Shown here: one piece after another, positions 49,244 to 58,030 of the stretch
Layout: each line of letters begins with the position of its first letter
Position numbering within the stretch: position 1 is the first letter of the stretch
NCBI RefSeq assembly: GCF_010731635.1
Contig: NZ_AP022583.1
Coordinates: 3,534,001 to 3,598,000 of the forward strand
DNA length: 64,000 bases
Direction: 5' to 3'
Source: Mycobacterium noviomagense
Lineage (GTDB): Bacteria; Actinomycetota; Actinomycetes; Mycobacteriales; Mycobacteriaceae
Notes under the pieces: model-generated
Told to the model about the DNA's origin: nothing
Databases searched by the model: none
Seen by the model: only the letters and a program-made list of their open reading frames with translations
Program-made: the position numbers and the translations under genes

Positions 49244-50302
49244 ATGACAAAACATCGATCCGACTTTGAACTCGACCGCCCCGGTGCGCTGATTGCCGCG
49301 TTACCGGCCGTCCTCGGTTTCGTGCCGGAAAAGTCGCTGGTGCTGGTGTCGATCGACGGCGGCGAAATGGGTGCGGTGATGCGGGTGGACCTTTCTGACG
49401 ACCTGACCGAGCGGCTCACCCACCTCGCCGAGGTCGCCGCCGCCGCCGAGCCCGAGGCCGCGATTGCGGTAATCATCGACGCCGACGGTGCGCGCTGCCC
49501 GGTGTGCGGCGAGCAGTACCGCCAACTGTGCACGGCGCTCGCTGACGCGTTGTCGCAGCACGACATTGTGTTGTGGGCGGCGCACGTGGTGGATCGGGTG
49601 GCGACCGACGGCCGCTGGCACTGCGTCGACGGTTGCGGTGCCGGTGGTGCAGTCGAGGATCCCTCGGCGTCGCCGCTGGCAGTGGCGGCGGTGCTGGATG
49701 GGCGACGGCTCTACGCCCGGCGCGCCGATCTCCAGGCCGTGATCGCGGTCGACGACACGGCCGGCAGCGCTGAGTTGGCCGCTGCGATCGCCGAGGTAGC
49801 GGCGGCACGGGAGGAGGCGTATCGCCTCGACCCCGATGGCACAGCGCGCCACGACGTCGAGGAAATGATGGCCGCCGCTGCTCGTGTCGCCGACAATCGA
49901 CAGCTGTGCACGACCGAGCTGGCCAGGCTGGCCTGCGCGCTGACCGATGTTCAGGTCCGCGACACGATGTATGCGCTTGCGGTCGGCGTCAACGCCGGTG
50001 AGGCCGAGTCGTTGTGGGCGGTGCTGTCGCGCCGGCTACCGGAGCCGTGGCGGGTGGAGGCGCTGGTCCTGTTGGCGTTCAGTGCCTACGCCCGCGGCGA
50101 CGGGCCGCTGGCCGGCGTGTCGCTGGAGGCGGCGCTGCGCTGCGAGCCCGGGCACCGGATGGCGGGCATGCTCGACCGGGCGCTGCAGTCGGGCCTGCGG
50201 CCTGAGCGAATCCGTGAACTTGGTCTGACCGGTTATCGACTGGCGAGGCGGCTCGGGGTGCGGCTACCGCCGCGGCGAGCATTCGGTCAGCGCGCGGTGT
50301 AG
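49244..50302 (+). CDS. DUF4192 protein (Rv2712c type)
   Basis: A 352-residue actinobacterial DUF4192 protein. N-terminal ELDRPGALIAALPAVLGFVPEKSLVLVS is diagnostic, and a C-terminal helical region WAVLSRRLPEPWRVEALVLLAFSAYARGDG resembles a short TPR-like repeat. ATG 49244. Cytoplasmic, function unknown. Ends 2 nt before the ideR stop, convergently. Confidence 0.88.
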   Translation: MTKHRSDFELDRPGALIAALPAVLGFVPEKSLVLVSIDGGEMGAVMRVDLSDDLTERLTHLAEVAAAAEPEAAIAVIIDADGARCPVCGEQYRQLCTALADALSQHDIVLWAAHVVDRVATDGRWHCVDGCGAGGAVEDPSASPLAVAAVLDGRRLYARRADLQAVIAVDDTAGSAELAAAIAEVAAAREEAYRLDPDGTARHDVEEMMAAAARVADNRQLCTTELARLACALTDVQVRDTMYALAVGVNAGEAESLWAVLSRRLPEPWRVEALVLLAFSAYARGDGPLAGVSLEAALRCEPGHRMAGMLDRALQSGLRPERIRELGLTGYRLARRLGVRLPPRRAFGQRAV

Positions 50303-50304
50303 CG

Positions 50305-50997
50305 CTAGACCTTTTCCACCTTGACGGCGTGGGCCATCTCGTGCGGGAGGGTCACGTTCTCGTGGCCCGGTATCACGATGGTCACCCCGCCGGCCGGGTT
50401 GGTCTCGACGGTCACCCGCGCGTTGGGCACGACGCCGGCGTCCTTGAGCCGAGTGATCAGGTCGATGTCACCCTGGACGTGCTCGGTGAGTTGGCGGACG
50501 ACCACGGCCACCGGTGAGCCCGACGGCAGCTCGGTCAGCCGCACCAGGTTGGCGTCTTCGGAGCCGAATCCCGGTCCCACGCCGAGGTCCTTCAGCCCCG
50601 GAATCGGGTTGCCGAACGGGGAAGTGGTCGGGTTGTTGAGCACCTGCACCAGCCGCCGCTCGACATCCTCGCTCATCACGTGCTCCCACCGGCAGGCTTC
50701 GGCATGCACTTCTTCCCAAGGCAACCCGATCACGTCGACCAGCAGCCGCTCAGCGAGCCGGTGCTTGCGCATCACCGCTATCGCCAGCGCCCTGCCCTTG
50801 TCGGTGAGCTCCAAATGGCGGTCGCCGGCGACCCGCAGTAACCCGTCGCGCTCCATCCGTGACACGGTCTGGCTGACGGTGGGACCGCTCTGCTCGAGCC
50901 GCTCGGCGATCCGCGCGCGCAACGGCGTCACGCCCTCTTCCTCGAGGTCGTAAATCGTCCGCAGGTACATCTCGGTGGTGTCAACCAGCTCGTTCAT
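50305..50997 (-). CDS. ideR: Iron-dependent regulator IdeR
   Basis: A 230-residue DtxR-family repressor/activator of siderophore, iron-uptake and storage genes. The N-terminal winged helix (ARIAERLEQSGPTVSQTVSRMERDGLL), metal-binding helix region with HRLAERLL, EVHAEACRWEHVMSE and the C-terminal SH3-like domain are full length. ATG 50997. sigB lies upstream in the same direction; a terminator-like hairpin separates them. Confidence 0.97.
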   Translation of the reverse strand: MNELVDTTEMYLRTIYDLEEEGVTPLRARIAERLEQSGPTVSQTVSRMERDGLLRVAGDRHLELTDKGRALAIAVMRKHRLAERLLVDVIGLPWEEVHAEACRWEHVMSEDVERRLVQVLNNPTTSPFGNPIPGLKDLGVGPGFGSEDANLVRLTELPSGSPVAVVVRQLTEHVQGDIDLITRLKDAGVVPNARVTVETNPAGGVTIVIPGHENVTLPHEMAHAVKVEKV

Positions 50998-51070
50998 TCC
51001 GCACCCTCCATCGCCGCCGAGTCTACTTGCCTAGCTGCGAGAATGGTTCCCTAACACTCCAAGGCAGCAC

Positions 51071-51098
51071 GACGCCCGCCGCGGTTGCGGCGGGCGTC
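51071..51098 (-). terminator. Strong hairpin downstream of sigB
   Basis: A perfect 12-bp stem, GACGCCCGCCGC with GCGGCGGGCGTC around a GGTT loop, 25 nt past the sigB stop and before ideR. No U-run; it fits the L-shaped mycobacterial terminator form. Confidence 0.8.
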
Positions 51099-51123
51099 TG
51101 TCGCTGGTGTCAGCCGGCGGCCC

Positions 51124-52083
51124 TTAGCTGGCGTAGGAGCGCAGCCGGTCGGCGCGCTCGCCGTGGCGCAGCTTGGCCATGACTTCGCGCTCTATCTGGC
51201 GGACCCGCTCACGCGACAAACCGAACAGCTTGCCGATTTGATCCAGCGTGCGCGGCTGGCCGTCGTCCAGCCCGAACCGCAGCCGGATCACCTGGTGCTC
51301 GCGCTCGTCGAGGGTGGCCAGCACGCTGCGGATGTCGGTGTGCAGCAGCTCGGCGATCACCGCGTTCTCCGCGGACATCGCCTCGGCGTCCTCGATGAAA
51401 TCGCCCAGGGGAGCTTCCTCGTCGGAGCCGACCGGCATGTCCAGGCTCACCGGGTCACGGCTGTGCTCCAGCAGGTCGTTGATCTTGTCGATCGGAATGC
51501 CGGACTCGGCGGCCAGCTCCTCGTCGGTGGCCTCGCGGCCCAGATTCTGGTGCATCTCGCGCTTGATCCGCGCCAGCTTATTGACCTGCTCGACGAGATG
51601 GACCGGCAACCGGATCGTGCGGCTTTGGTCGGCCATACCCCGCGTGATGGCCTGGCGGATCCACCACGTGGCATAGGTGGAGAACTTGAATCCCTTGGTG
51701 TAGTCGAACTTCTCCATCGCGCGGATCAGACCGAGGTTGCCCTCCTGGATGAGGTCGAGCAGCGGCATGCCGCGCCCGGTGTAGCGCTTTGCCAGCGACA
51801 CCACCAGCCGCAGGTTGGCTTCCAGCAGATGACGCCGCGCCGCCTCACCGTCGCGGACCACCATCGCCAGCTCCCGTTTGCGGTTCTCCCCGAGGCGCTT
51901 CCGGGTTTCCAGCAGATACTGGGCATAAAGCCCGGCCTCGATGCGCTTGGCGAGCTCGACCTCGTCGGCGGCATTGAGCAACGCGGTCTTGCCGATGCCG
52001 TTCAGATACACGCGCACCAGGTCGGCGGCTGGGCTCTGAGCGTCCAGATCGCTGTCAACCCGGCTTGTGGTGGCATTTGCCAT
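51124..52083 (-). CDS. sigB: RNA polymerase sigma factor SigB
   Basis: A 319-residue primary-like, stress-responsive sigma-70 factor. Regions 1.2 to 4.2 are intact: [29 protein letters not shown] (2.1), [15 protein letters not shown] (2.3-2.4), and a C-terminal [17 protein letters not shown] helix-turn-helix. It lacks the long acidic arm of SigA. ATG 52083 with GGGAGG 5 nt before it. A SigE/SigH-type promoter lies just upstream. Confidence 0.97.
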   Translation of the reverse strand: MANATTSRVDSDLDAQSPAADLVRVYLNGIGKTALLNAADEVELAKRIEAGLYAQYLLETRKRLGENRKRELAMVVRDGEAARRHLLEANLRLVVSLAKRYTGRGMPLLDLIQEGNLGLIRAMEKFDYTKGFKFSTYATWWIRQAITRGMADQSRTIRLPVHLVEQVNKLARIKREMHQNLGREATDEELAAESGIPIDKINDLLEHSRDPVSLDMPVGSDEEAPLGDFIEDAEAMSAENAVIAELLHTDIRSVLATLDEREHQVIRLRFGLDDGQPRTLDQIGKLFGLSRERVRQIEREVMAKLRHGERADRLRSYAS

Positions 52084-52120
52084 AGCGCCCTCCCGATCGG
52101 CTCGAACTGTCATGTGATCC

Positions 52121-52147
52121 AACGACCAACCCAGGCCATGAGTTCCC
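52121..52147 (-). promoter_or_regulatory. SigE/SigH-type promoter of sigB
   Basis: On the minus strand GGGAACT (52147-52141), 16 nt, then CGTT (52124-52121). The spacing equals that found before clgR. The -10 lies about 38 nt before the sigB ATG. SigE/SigH control of sigB is established in M. tuberculosis. Confidence 0.8.
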
Positions 52148-52231
52148 ACCGGGCGGCTATCTCACACCCGTTGACGTGCGCGAATGTGCCGGGGACCTGA
52201 GAATGTCCTGAGAACTGGGGCGAGTGGCCCG

Positions 52232-52636
52232 TTACGGGGAACCGTCACCCGCCGAGTGCGGCGAGTCCGGTTGCGGCGGCACCGGTCTGCGCGGTTCGAG
52301 CGCCGGGCGTTCGGCGGTCGGGAACAAAGGCGTGCGGCGAGGGACGCTGTCGAAGCGCCGGGGTTCGTCGGCGCGCCGCGGCGGCCGGTCGTTGGCGATC
52401 AGCACCGCCATCCACGGCAAGGGCACCGAGGCGGCCACGATCAGGAGCGAGATGAGGCCGTTGTGCCAGGCGCCGTAGGCGAGTGCCGCCAGCACCAGCG
52501 CCGGGACACGGAAGGCCATCAGAGTCAGGTACTTGCGCACCCGCTCGCGGTGCTGCACCTCATACGACGGTGCGGCGGCGGTGATGAGGACTGGTCGACC
52601 GTCGTCGTCGAAACCCAGCTCCGTGCCGCGCTTCAT
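52232..52636 (-). CDS. DUF3099 small membrane protein
   Basis: A 134-residue protein with two membrane helices (about 40-80, YLTLMAFRVPALVLAALAYGAWHNGLISLLIVAASVPLPW region) and a Pro/Arg-rich cytoplasmic tail. Matches Rv2709 at this locus. ATG 52636. Upstream of sigB in the same direction, but sigB has its own promoter. Function unknown. Confidence 0.85.
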   Translation of the reverse strand: MKRGTELGFDDDGRPVLITAAAPSYEVQHRERVRKYLTLMAFRVPALVLAALAYGAWHNGLISLLIVAASVPLPWMAVLIANDRPPRRADEPRRFDSVPRRTPLFPTAERPALEPRRPVPPQPDSPHSAGDGSP

Positions 52637-52711
52637 TTCTCCACTGTCCCACAATTGGTCGACGTCGGCTCAAACAGTTTTAACGGACCGGTCTGCGGCA
52701 GAATATGGGCT

Positions 52712-52951
52712 ATGCAGACCGAGACGATCGAGCGCACCGATACCGAAGAACGGGTCGACGACGGGACCGGCAGCGACATCCCCAAGTACTTCCACTACGT
52801 CAAGAAGGACAAGATCGCCGAAAGCGCCGTGATGGGCACCCATGTCGTCGCCCTGTGCGGCGAGGTATTTCCGGTAACACGGTCGGCGAAGCCGGGGTCT
52901 CCGGTCTGCCCGGAATGCAAGCGAATCTACGAGAGGCTCAAGAAGGACTGA
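52712..52951 (+). CDS. DUF3039 small protein
   Basis: A 79-residue protein with FHYVKKDKIAESAVMGTHVVALCGEVFPV and a C-terminal CPECKRIYE; the three cysteines plus a His suggest a zinc knuckle. Corresponds to Rv2708c, an actinobacterial family of unknown role. ATG 52712. Confidence 0.88.
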   Translation: MQTETIERTDTEERVDDGTGSDIPKYFHYVKKDKIAESAVMGTHVVALCGEVFPVTRSAKPGSPVCPECKRIYERLKKD

Positions 52952-52964
52952 CGCGCTCGAGTCC

Positions 52965-53162
52965 TTAGGCGTCCAGCGGCACGGCGCTCGATTCCAGCAC
53001 CGCTGACAACTCGATCAGCTTGGCCTCGTGCTCATTGGCGTGATGCTGGCAGAAGAGAAGCTCAGCGCCAGACGGCAGCGTGGCACGCACACGGGCGGCG
53101 GCACCGCACCGATCGCACCGATCAGCCCTGGTGAGTTCGGGACTGGTCAATGTGGCGTTCAT
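52965..53162 (-). CDS. Small zinc-ribbon-like protein near sigma factor genes
   Basis: A 65-residue protein with CDRCGAAA and CQHHANEHE, likely a zinc-binding fold (DUF7455-like, recalled). Conserved in actinobacteria beside sigA or sigB. ATG 53162. Function unknown; it converges with the DUF3039 gene. Confidence 0.82.
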   Translation of the reverse strand: MNATLTSPELTRADRCDRCGAAARVRATLPSGAELLFCQHHANEHEAKLIELSAVLESSAVPLDA

Positions 53163-53288
53163 AGCTTCTCCATTCGTGACGTATCTCCACTGTCTCAGAC
53201 GTTGCGGCTTTCGGCCTTGTTCCCCAGGGGGTACCCGGTGTGTCGTTTCTCACGCGCGCTCGAGTTGTCTCGCGAGGCAGGCTGAGGT

Positions 53289-53654
53289 GTGACGTTCGTC
53301 TCCGAGGTGCTGGTTCACCTGTGCTCGGCGGGGGCGTGGTCGCGCGCCCAGGACTGCGGCTATGTTCGCTCCGACTCGCTATCGAGCGTCGGGTTCGTCC
53401 ATTTGTCGACGCCGCCGCAGGTTCACCTGCCGGCCAACCGGCTCTACCGCGGACGTGACGATCTGGTGTTGCTGCACATCGATCCCGCCCGGCTTGACTC
53501 ACCGCTGGTATGGGAACCGGGGGTGCCAACGGATCCGGAGTCGATGTTGTTCCCGCACCTGTATGGTCCGCTGCCGGTCACCGCTGTGACCCAGGTCGCC
53601 GCCTACCGGCCCGGTCCGGACGGCACCTTTCCGCCGCTCGAAGACCCGACGTAG
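53289..53654 (+). CDS. DUF952 protein
   Basis: A 121-residue DUF952 protein (Rv2705c type). Conserved segments are GFVHLSTPPQV, LLHIDPARL, WEP and FPHLYGPLPVTAV, which form a compact ADP-ribosyltransferase-like fold in the family. Start GTG 53289. The 3' end overlaps the remains of the convergent Rid gene. Confidence 0.85.
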   Translation: MTFVSEVLVHLCSAGAWSRAQDCGYVRSDSLSSVGFVHLSTPPQVHLPANRLYRGRDDLVLLHIDPARLDSPLVWEPGVPTDPESMLFPHLYGPLPVTAVTQVAAYRPGPDGTFPPLEDPT

Positions 53655-54025
53655 CGCTCCCCTTCACGGGCTTCTATTTCCACCAGCAACCCTGGGGCGA
53701 TGAGCGCCGAGACTTCGACCATGGTTGGCCGCTGGCCGGATCTTGCCGAAAACCTCGGCGTGTACCGCGGCGACATCCCGCCAACGCGAAATGTCGGTCA
53801 CGTAGATGCGGGTCCGCAGACGTCGGTCAACGCCGCGCGGGCCTCCCTGAGTGCAATTTCGATGCGGCGCAAGGCGTCTCGGGTCTGAGCGGAAATGTCG
53901 TCGGCCGGTCCGGCGCCGGTTGTGCCGGCGACGGCGACGTATGGGCCCACGCGCACCGCCCGGGAATAGCCGACGGTTGCTTCGAAAGCCGAGCCGGACG
54001 ACACCAGAATGCGGCTGGCTGACAT
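53603..54025 (-). pseudogene. Frameshifted Rid/YjgF/L-PSP family gene
   Basis: From ATG 54025 the N-terminus (MSASRILVSSGSAFEATVGYSRAV, VAGTTGAGPADD) is a normal RidA-family enamine/imine deaminase, as in Rv2704. After LTDV a 1-nt loss near 53815-53822 brings a stop at 53798. The next frame continues RTRIYVTDISRWRDVAAVHAEVFGKIRP, then a 1-nt gain near 53719-53731 returns the frame to TMVEVSALIAPGLLVEIEA. Two opposite shifts about 95 nt apart break the reading frame while sequence is otherwise kept. It may be a recent pseudogene or sequencing error. Confidence 0.8.
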
Positions 54026-54052
54026 GCGGTCACCGTAGTCAGCGCCGACGCG

Positions 54053-54073
54053 CTCAGTCGAGGTAGTCGCGCA
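54053..54073 (-). repeat. att-like copy of the sigA 3' end (left)
   Basis: A 21-nt sequence that matches the 3' end of sigA (58031-58051) at 20 of 21 bases and encodes the same RDYLD-stop. It continues into a weaker resemblance to the sigA tail to 54106. Interpreted as the left attachment site of the element between the two copies. Confidence 0.8.
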
Positions 54074-54215
54074 CTGTACGGGCTTCCACCGGGTGCTTGA
54101 GCTGCATAAACGCTGGTCCCGAAGGGCCTAGATGCGTCCAATATCCGTGACTGACGAGGTCGGGACCGCAGGGTAGCGTGGGCCTGACGGCTTGGTTGGG
54201 CTAGAAGGTTAAGCG

Positions 54216-54707
54216 TTGGTTGAGCAGTGGCAGATTCCGACCCAGGAACAGATTCTCGCGATGGGGCGTGCCGCCGGGATCGCGCAGCAGCAGGCCAACC
54301 AACTTCAGGTGAAGTCCATCGTGCTCGGCTACAACGTGGTGCCGACCGTTGGGGTTGAGGGAGGGAACCCCAAGAACGAGGTTGAAATCACTTTTCGGCT
54401 GTGGCGCTTCGACGAGAAACAACGGATCGACGCTGATGACGTGCCGTCGTACTCGTCGGTGGCTGAGGTGGAGGCGCAGTTGCAACGCCTCGCTGAGCTG
54501 CCGCGGTGGTGCCTCGATCTGGTGGGCAACTCCACCGCCCGCGTCGTGACCGAGACCGAGGGCGTCTTCACGGTCATCACCGACACACGCACCGGGCAAG
54601 ATTTCTACCTTCGGACGGTCGACATGGAGGCAATCACCGTATTGCCCATTCACGCTGAGGCCCCACCGGCGATTGGCAACTGGCGTCCGTGTAGGCCCGG
54701 CGAGTAG
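54216..54707 (+). CDS. Unknown protein of the sigA-linked element
   Basis: A 163-residue protein I do not recognise. It starts with a TTG at 54216 (preceded by AGAAGG); an internal ATG at 54261 is the alternative. The N-terminus is Gln-rich helical (RAAGIAQQQANQLQVKS), and the rest is beta-rich and acidic with FRLWRFDEKQRIDADDVPSY and a C-terminal region TDTRTGQDFYLRTVDMEA. No membrane segment. First of four same-direction genes in the element. Confidence 0.65.
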   Translation: MVEQWQIPTQEQILAMGRAAGIAQQQANQLQVKSIVLGYNVVPTVGVEGGNPKNEVEITFRLWRFDEKQRIDADDVPSYSSVAEVEAQLQRLAELPRWCLDLVGNSTARVVTETEGVFTVITDTRTGQDFYLRTVDMEAITVLPIHAEAPPAIGNWRPCRPGE

Positions 54708-54751
54708 CCGCACGGTTTTTCGCCTCCGCCGTTCCGGGTACCGTCAGCCTG

Positions 54752-55054
54752 GTGACCAATTTCGACGATCTCACCCAGTGGTCCTGGTTACAGGCCTACA
54801 GCCGATTCACGCTTCAAAATCAAGACGAGCGGCAACTCTACGAGGTCGCGGAGTCCGGCGCGGACCACACGGGCACTTGGCACTTCAAGCGGAACGAGGG
54901 CTTGTCGGTCGGGCCTCTGCTGCTTGGCTCGGTCATCAGCTACCGGCACCCCACCGCTGATGCGGCGAAGGCGGCGGCGGAGGAGGATTTCCGCCAGATC
55001 GTGCAGCTGGGGAAGTGGTTGAGGTACATGGTCACCCACAATCCGCCTGCTTAA
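54752..55054 (+). CDS. Small unknown protein of the sigA-linked element
   Basis: A 100-residue protein from GTG 54752, not recognised. It is aromatic-rich at the N-terminus (DLTQWSWLQAYSRFTLQ), with a WHFKRNEG motif and a C-terminal helix DAAKAAAEEDFRQIVQLGKWL. The HEXXH gene follows 6 nt later, so they are coupled. Confidence 0.65.
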   Translation: MTNFDDLTQWSWLQAYSRFTLQNQDERQLYEVAESGADHTGTWHFKRNEGLSVGPLLLGSVISYRHPTADAAKAAAEEDFRQIVQLGKWLRYMVTHNPPA

Positions 55055-55060
55055 GCGCCC

Positions 55061-55657
55061 ATGACCGAAGCCGACGATGAGCGGCTACTGACCGCCCACC
55101 ACGAAGCGGGCCATGCGGTCGCGGCGCTACTGCGCGGCGGTGGCGAGTTGAAGTCGATGACGATCGAGCCGACCGCCGACTACGCGGGCTGTACCTGGTC
55201 CCGCTCGAAGGCGGTGGATCGCGCGTTCATCGTCTACGCCGGTCCGTGGGCCGAGGCCCGCGTCCGTTGGAACGGGCCGACGCTCGACGACTTCGACGAG
55301 GACGGCCTCGACTTCAACGACCACCTGATGACGGCGTTCCTCCGCAACCCTGACGACCGTGCCGCCTATAAGGAGGCGGGCGGCGGCGGCGACCCGTTCC
55401 AGCACACGATCGGCCAAATGCTGCCATCCGCCGGGTCAGCCGACCGCGACAGCTTGGCCGATTTCCTGCGCCAGCAGGCGGCGCAGCTGGGCATCGATAT
55501 GGCCCACCCCGAGCAAGTATGGACCGCCGAGTTGGAGCGGGTCTGGCCCGCGATCTGTGAGGTTGCGGCGCTGCTGGTCGACGGCCAGGCCGTTGACCAC
55601 GACACGGTCCAGGCCGCGATCAAGCGGATGCACAGCGGCGCAACCGATTCGGCGTAG
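55061..55657 (+). CDS. HEXXH putative zinc metallopeptidase
   Basis: A 198-residue protein with H14-E15-A16-G17-H18, the HEXXH zinc motif in an M41-like HHEAGHAVAALLRGG context, near its N-terminus. The body is acidic and helical. Similar small HEAGH proteins occur in actinobacterial phages and integrative elements. No AAA+ domain. Substrate unknown. ATG 55061, six nucleotides after the previous gene. Confidence 0.75.
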   Translation: MTEADDERLLTAHHEAGHAVAALLRGGGELKSMTIEPTADYAGCTWSRSKAVDRAFIVYAGPWAEARVRWNGPTLDDFDEDGLDFNDHLMTAFLRNPDDRAAYKEAGGGGDPFQHTIGQMLPSAGSADRDSLADFLRQQAAQLGIDMAHPEQVWTAELERVWPAICEVAALLVDGQAVDHDTVQAAIKRMHSGATDSA

Positions 55658-55715
55658 CGCGCTGCGGCCCTTGCGTAGCATTGAGCCGCATGAGTAGCGA
55701 AACGGTAGCTACATC

Positions 55716-56606
55716 GTGAGCAAGCGCACCCGCCCGCGACGCCCACGTCCGACGTGCATGTTCTGCGGAAGTGATGCGCCGATGACGAAGGAACACATCT
55801 TCAGATCGTCGTGGAAACACAAAATCGATACCAATGAGCATCTCGTCAACTTGCCGTTTTTTGACCGGACCTTCACCAGATATGGGCTGGACGGTTCCCC
55901 GAAACAGACGAAGTCCGAAGACCTCTTTTCCGTCATCGTCAAACGCGTGTGCGCCCCATGCAACAACACCTGGATGAACGACCTCGATTCGGAGGTGGAG
56001 CCGTGGGTTTTCGATCCCGTCAACGACGACAATCGATGCGATCCCACGGAGTTTCGGCGCTGGGCAATTAAGGTTGCGCTACTGCGCTCGTATTACGAGA
56101 GTCCGCTTGCTGTCGAGCCTGCCGACCCGGCAAAGATTTACGCCGGTGAGGAAATAGCGGAGTGGCATGTGTTCATCGGCCGCACTCAACGTCCGGAACA
56201 CCGTCATTCATTCTGCGGGGTAGGCCCGCTCCGGCCAGATGGCGGAAGATTGTATGGAATCACGCAGGTCTCGTGGACGCTTGGCAACAGCTTGGTGACT
56301 GCGCTGAGGGTCGTTACCGGAGATGACGAACTGTCGCAGCTCCTCAACGAGTCATCACACGGTTGCCTCAAAAATTTCAAGCAGTACAACCGCTGGCGCG
56401 GCATCGAAGTCTTGGAGGTACTGCCTACGGCTAAGGAGATGCCGAGCGTACGGTCCCTACCAGCTTTGCCGATTCACGAAGTGCAACGGCTCGTTTGGCT
56501 CTTTACCACTCATCCCATTTCGCCGATCGCAAAGGAAGTGCGCGAGGCCTATGAGGGCATGAAGGGGATACTGGAAGACGCTGGCTTCCAATGGGTTGAC
56601 GCCTGA
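55716..56606 (+). CDS. HNH-like zinc-finger nuclease candidate
   Basis: A 296-residue protein with C14-x2-C17, then E26-H27, and C79-x2-C82-NN: the split zinc ribbon around an EH core seen in many HNH-type nucleases of the defence and mobile-element world. The C-terminal 200 residues are not recognised. Start GTG 55716. Base composition is clearly lower in GC than the flanks, a sign of recent transfer. A nuclease role is inferred from the zinc pattern only. Confidence 0.65.
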   Translation: MSKRTRPRRPRPTCMFCGSDAPMTKEHIFRSSWKHKIDTNEHLVNLPFFDRTFTRYGLDGSPKQTKSEDLFSVIVKRVCAPCNNTWMNDLDSEVEPWVFDPVNDDNRCDPTEFRRWAIKVALLRSYYESPLAVEPADPAKIYAGEEIAEWHVFIGRTQRPEHRHSFCGVGPLRPDGGRLYGITQVSWTLGNSLVTALRVVTGDDELSQLLNESSHGCLKNFKQYNRWRGIEVLEVLPTAKEMPSVRSLPALPIHEVQRLVWLFTTHPISPIAKEVREAYEGMKGILEDAGFQWVDA

Positions 56607-56621
56607 GGGCAGCACAGCGAT

Positions 56622-57152
56622 TCACCCACTCATAGCCTCATCAGCGTCGCGGATCAACTCGGCCCGTGAACGCCCCCGACCCGACGTGTCGGTGAAGTCG
56701 CCGTCGTCCACACCGATCCCCACCCGACGCAACCGCCATTGCTCCAACTCGTCATACGGCTCGTCGGCAACGTTGTCGTCGTCGGACCCAGACACAGGCG
56801 GCGGCAGCGGTACCGCCGCAGCTGCCGCGGTCAGTCCCTGCAAGCGGCTGATCTCGTTCTGCAAACGACGGGCCTGGTCGAGCGCCCGCAGATCGCCCTT
56901 GACCGCCTTGGCGTAGGCCACCCGGTACAGCGCCTCGTACCGCTCGACGGCGACGGCGTCGGCCTGGTTCGACATCAGCGACCGCTGACCGTCCGTCGCG
57001 GCCAGCTGGCGGCGGATTGCCAACTCGACACCGCGGCACGACAACCGGACCTGCGGGTGCCCGGCGATCGTCCGATACGGGGTCCCGGCCAGGAACAGCT
57101 GCCAGATCAGCGCGTCACGCGCCCGGCGCTGCTCGGCACTCACCCGTGGCAT
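56622..57152 (-). CDS. Phage terminase small subunit-like protein
   Basis: A 176-residue protein with an N-terminal helix-turn-helix (about 5-52, ARDALIWQLFLAGTPYRTIAGH), a central helical segment (YEALYRVAYAKAVKGDLRALDQARRLQNEISRLQG) and an acidic C-terminal region. This resembles terminase small subunits of mycobacterial prophages, which recognise phage DNA for packaging. ATG 57152. No large subunit is present, so it is a relic or a satellite gene. Confidence 0.65.
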   Translation of the reverse strand: MPRVSAEQRRARDALIWQLFLAGTPYRTIAGHPQVRLSCRGVELAIRRQLAATDGQRSLMSNQADAVAVERYEALYRVAYAKAVKGDLRALDQARRLQNEISRLQGLTAAAAAVPLPPPVSGSDDDNVADEPYDELEQWRLRRVGIGVDDGDFTDTSGRGRSRAELIRDADEAMSG

Positions 57153-57320
57153 GACGACCACGGTAGATCGACCGCCCGACGAAAGTAGGCACCGCGCGCC
57201 GCGGGTCGCCCGCCGATGTAGGCGGCCTACCCTCTGCCTACTTTGGGGGCTGGGCAGGAACCCGTTGAAACACAGGCGATTCCGGGCAGATCAGGGCCGA
57301 AATCGGCCGAAAATTTCTGC

Positions 57321-57949
57321 CTACGTGGCGCGGGGGTACACATACGCACCGGGCGACCTCCGGCGGACCATCCCTCGTCTGGACTTTGTGCCCCCTTTGT
57401 ATCGCTCGGCCAGGGCGACGCGCACCTGGCCGCGCACCAGGTCGAGGTCGTCGACCGTCAGCCCAGGACCTCCCCGGCGCGCATCCCGGTCTCGACCATC
57501 AGCCGCACGATGGCCTCGTCGCGGCGGTCGCGGAACTCCTTCCCGGCGCAGGCCTTGACGAGCGCGCGCACCTGGTCGTCGGTCAGCGAGTCGACCACCT
57601 TGACGTCGAGCTTGGGCGCTTTCAGGCCCAGCAGCGGATCGCGGTCGACCTCGGCCTCCTCCTCGCACCAGGCGCTGAAGCGGCGCACCCCCAGCTGGCG
57701 GGCACGCGCGGTCGCCGGTTCGGCCCCGCCTGCCAGCAGGTCGGCCACCCAGGCGCGCACCAGGTCGCGGTCGAACGCGGGCGTATGGCCGTTGACCTCG
57801 CACCAGTCGATGAACTGGTAGACCCCGGTCGTGTAGCTCTTGCGGGTCTCGCGGGACTTGTGGTCGGCGCGCAGCGATACCTCCCAGGACGGCAGCAGCG
57901 CGGCCAGGTCGAGGGTGTTGGGGCGTCGGCGGGAACGGGCGGTCGTCAT
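57321..57949 (-). pseudogene. Truncated tyrosine integrase
   Basis: From ATG 57949 the SAM-like core-binding domain (TRKSYTTGVYQFIDWCEVNG, RRFSAWCEEE) and the start of the catalytic domain (VETGMRAGEVLG, containing the first catalytic Arg) are clear. The frame ends at 57458 by loss of one G near 57459-57466; the next frame continues LTVDDLDLVRGQVRV then stops making sense. The HxxR and Tyr motifs are missing. Located 80 nt from the right att copy, as expected for the element's integrase. Confidence 0.85.
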
Positions 57950-58030
57950 GACCGATACCTTAACTAGAACCTTGTTGCTTATCCCACGTCAGCGCATAAC
58001 AGCTGATCAGAAACTGTTTTCAGGCGGGTC

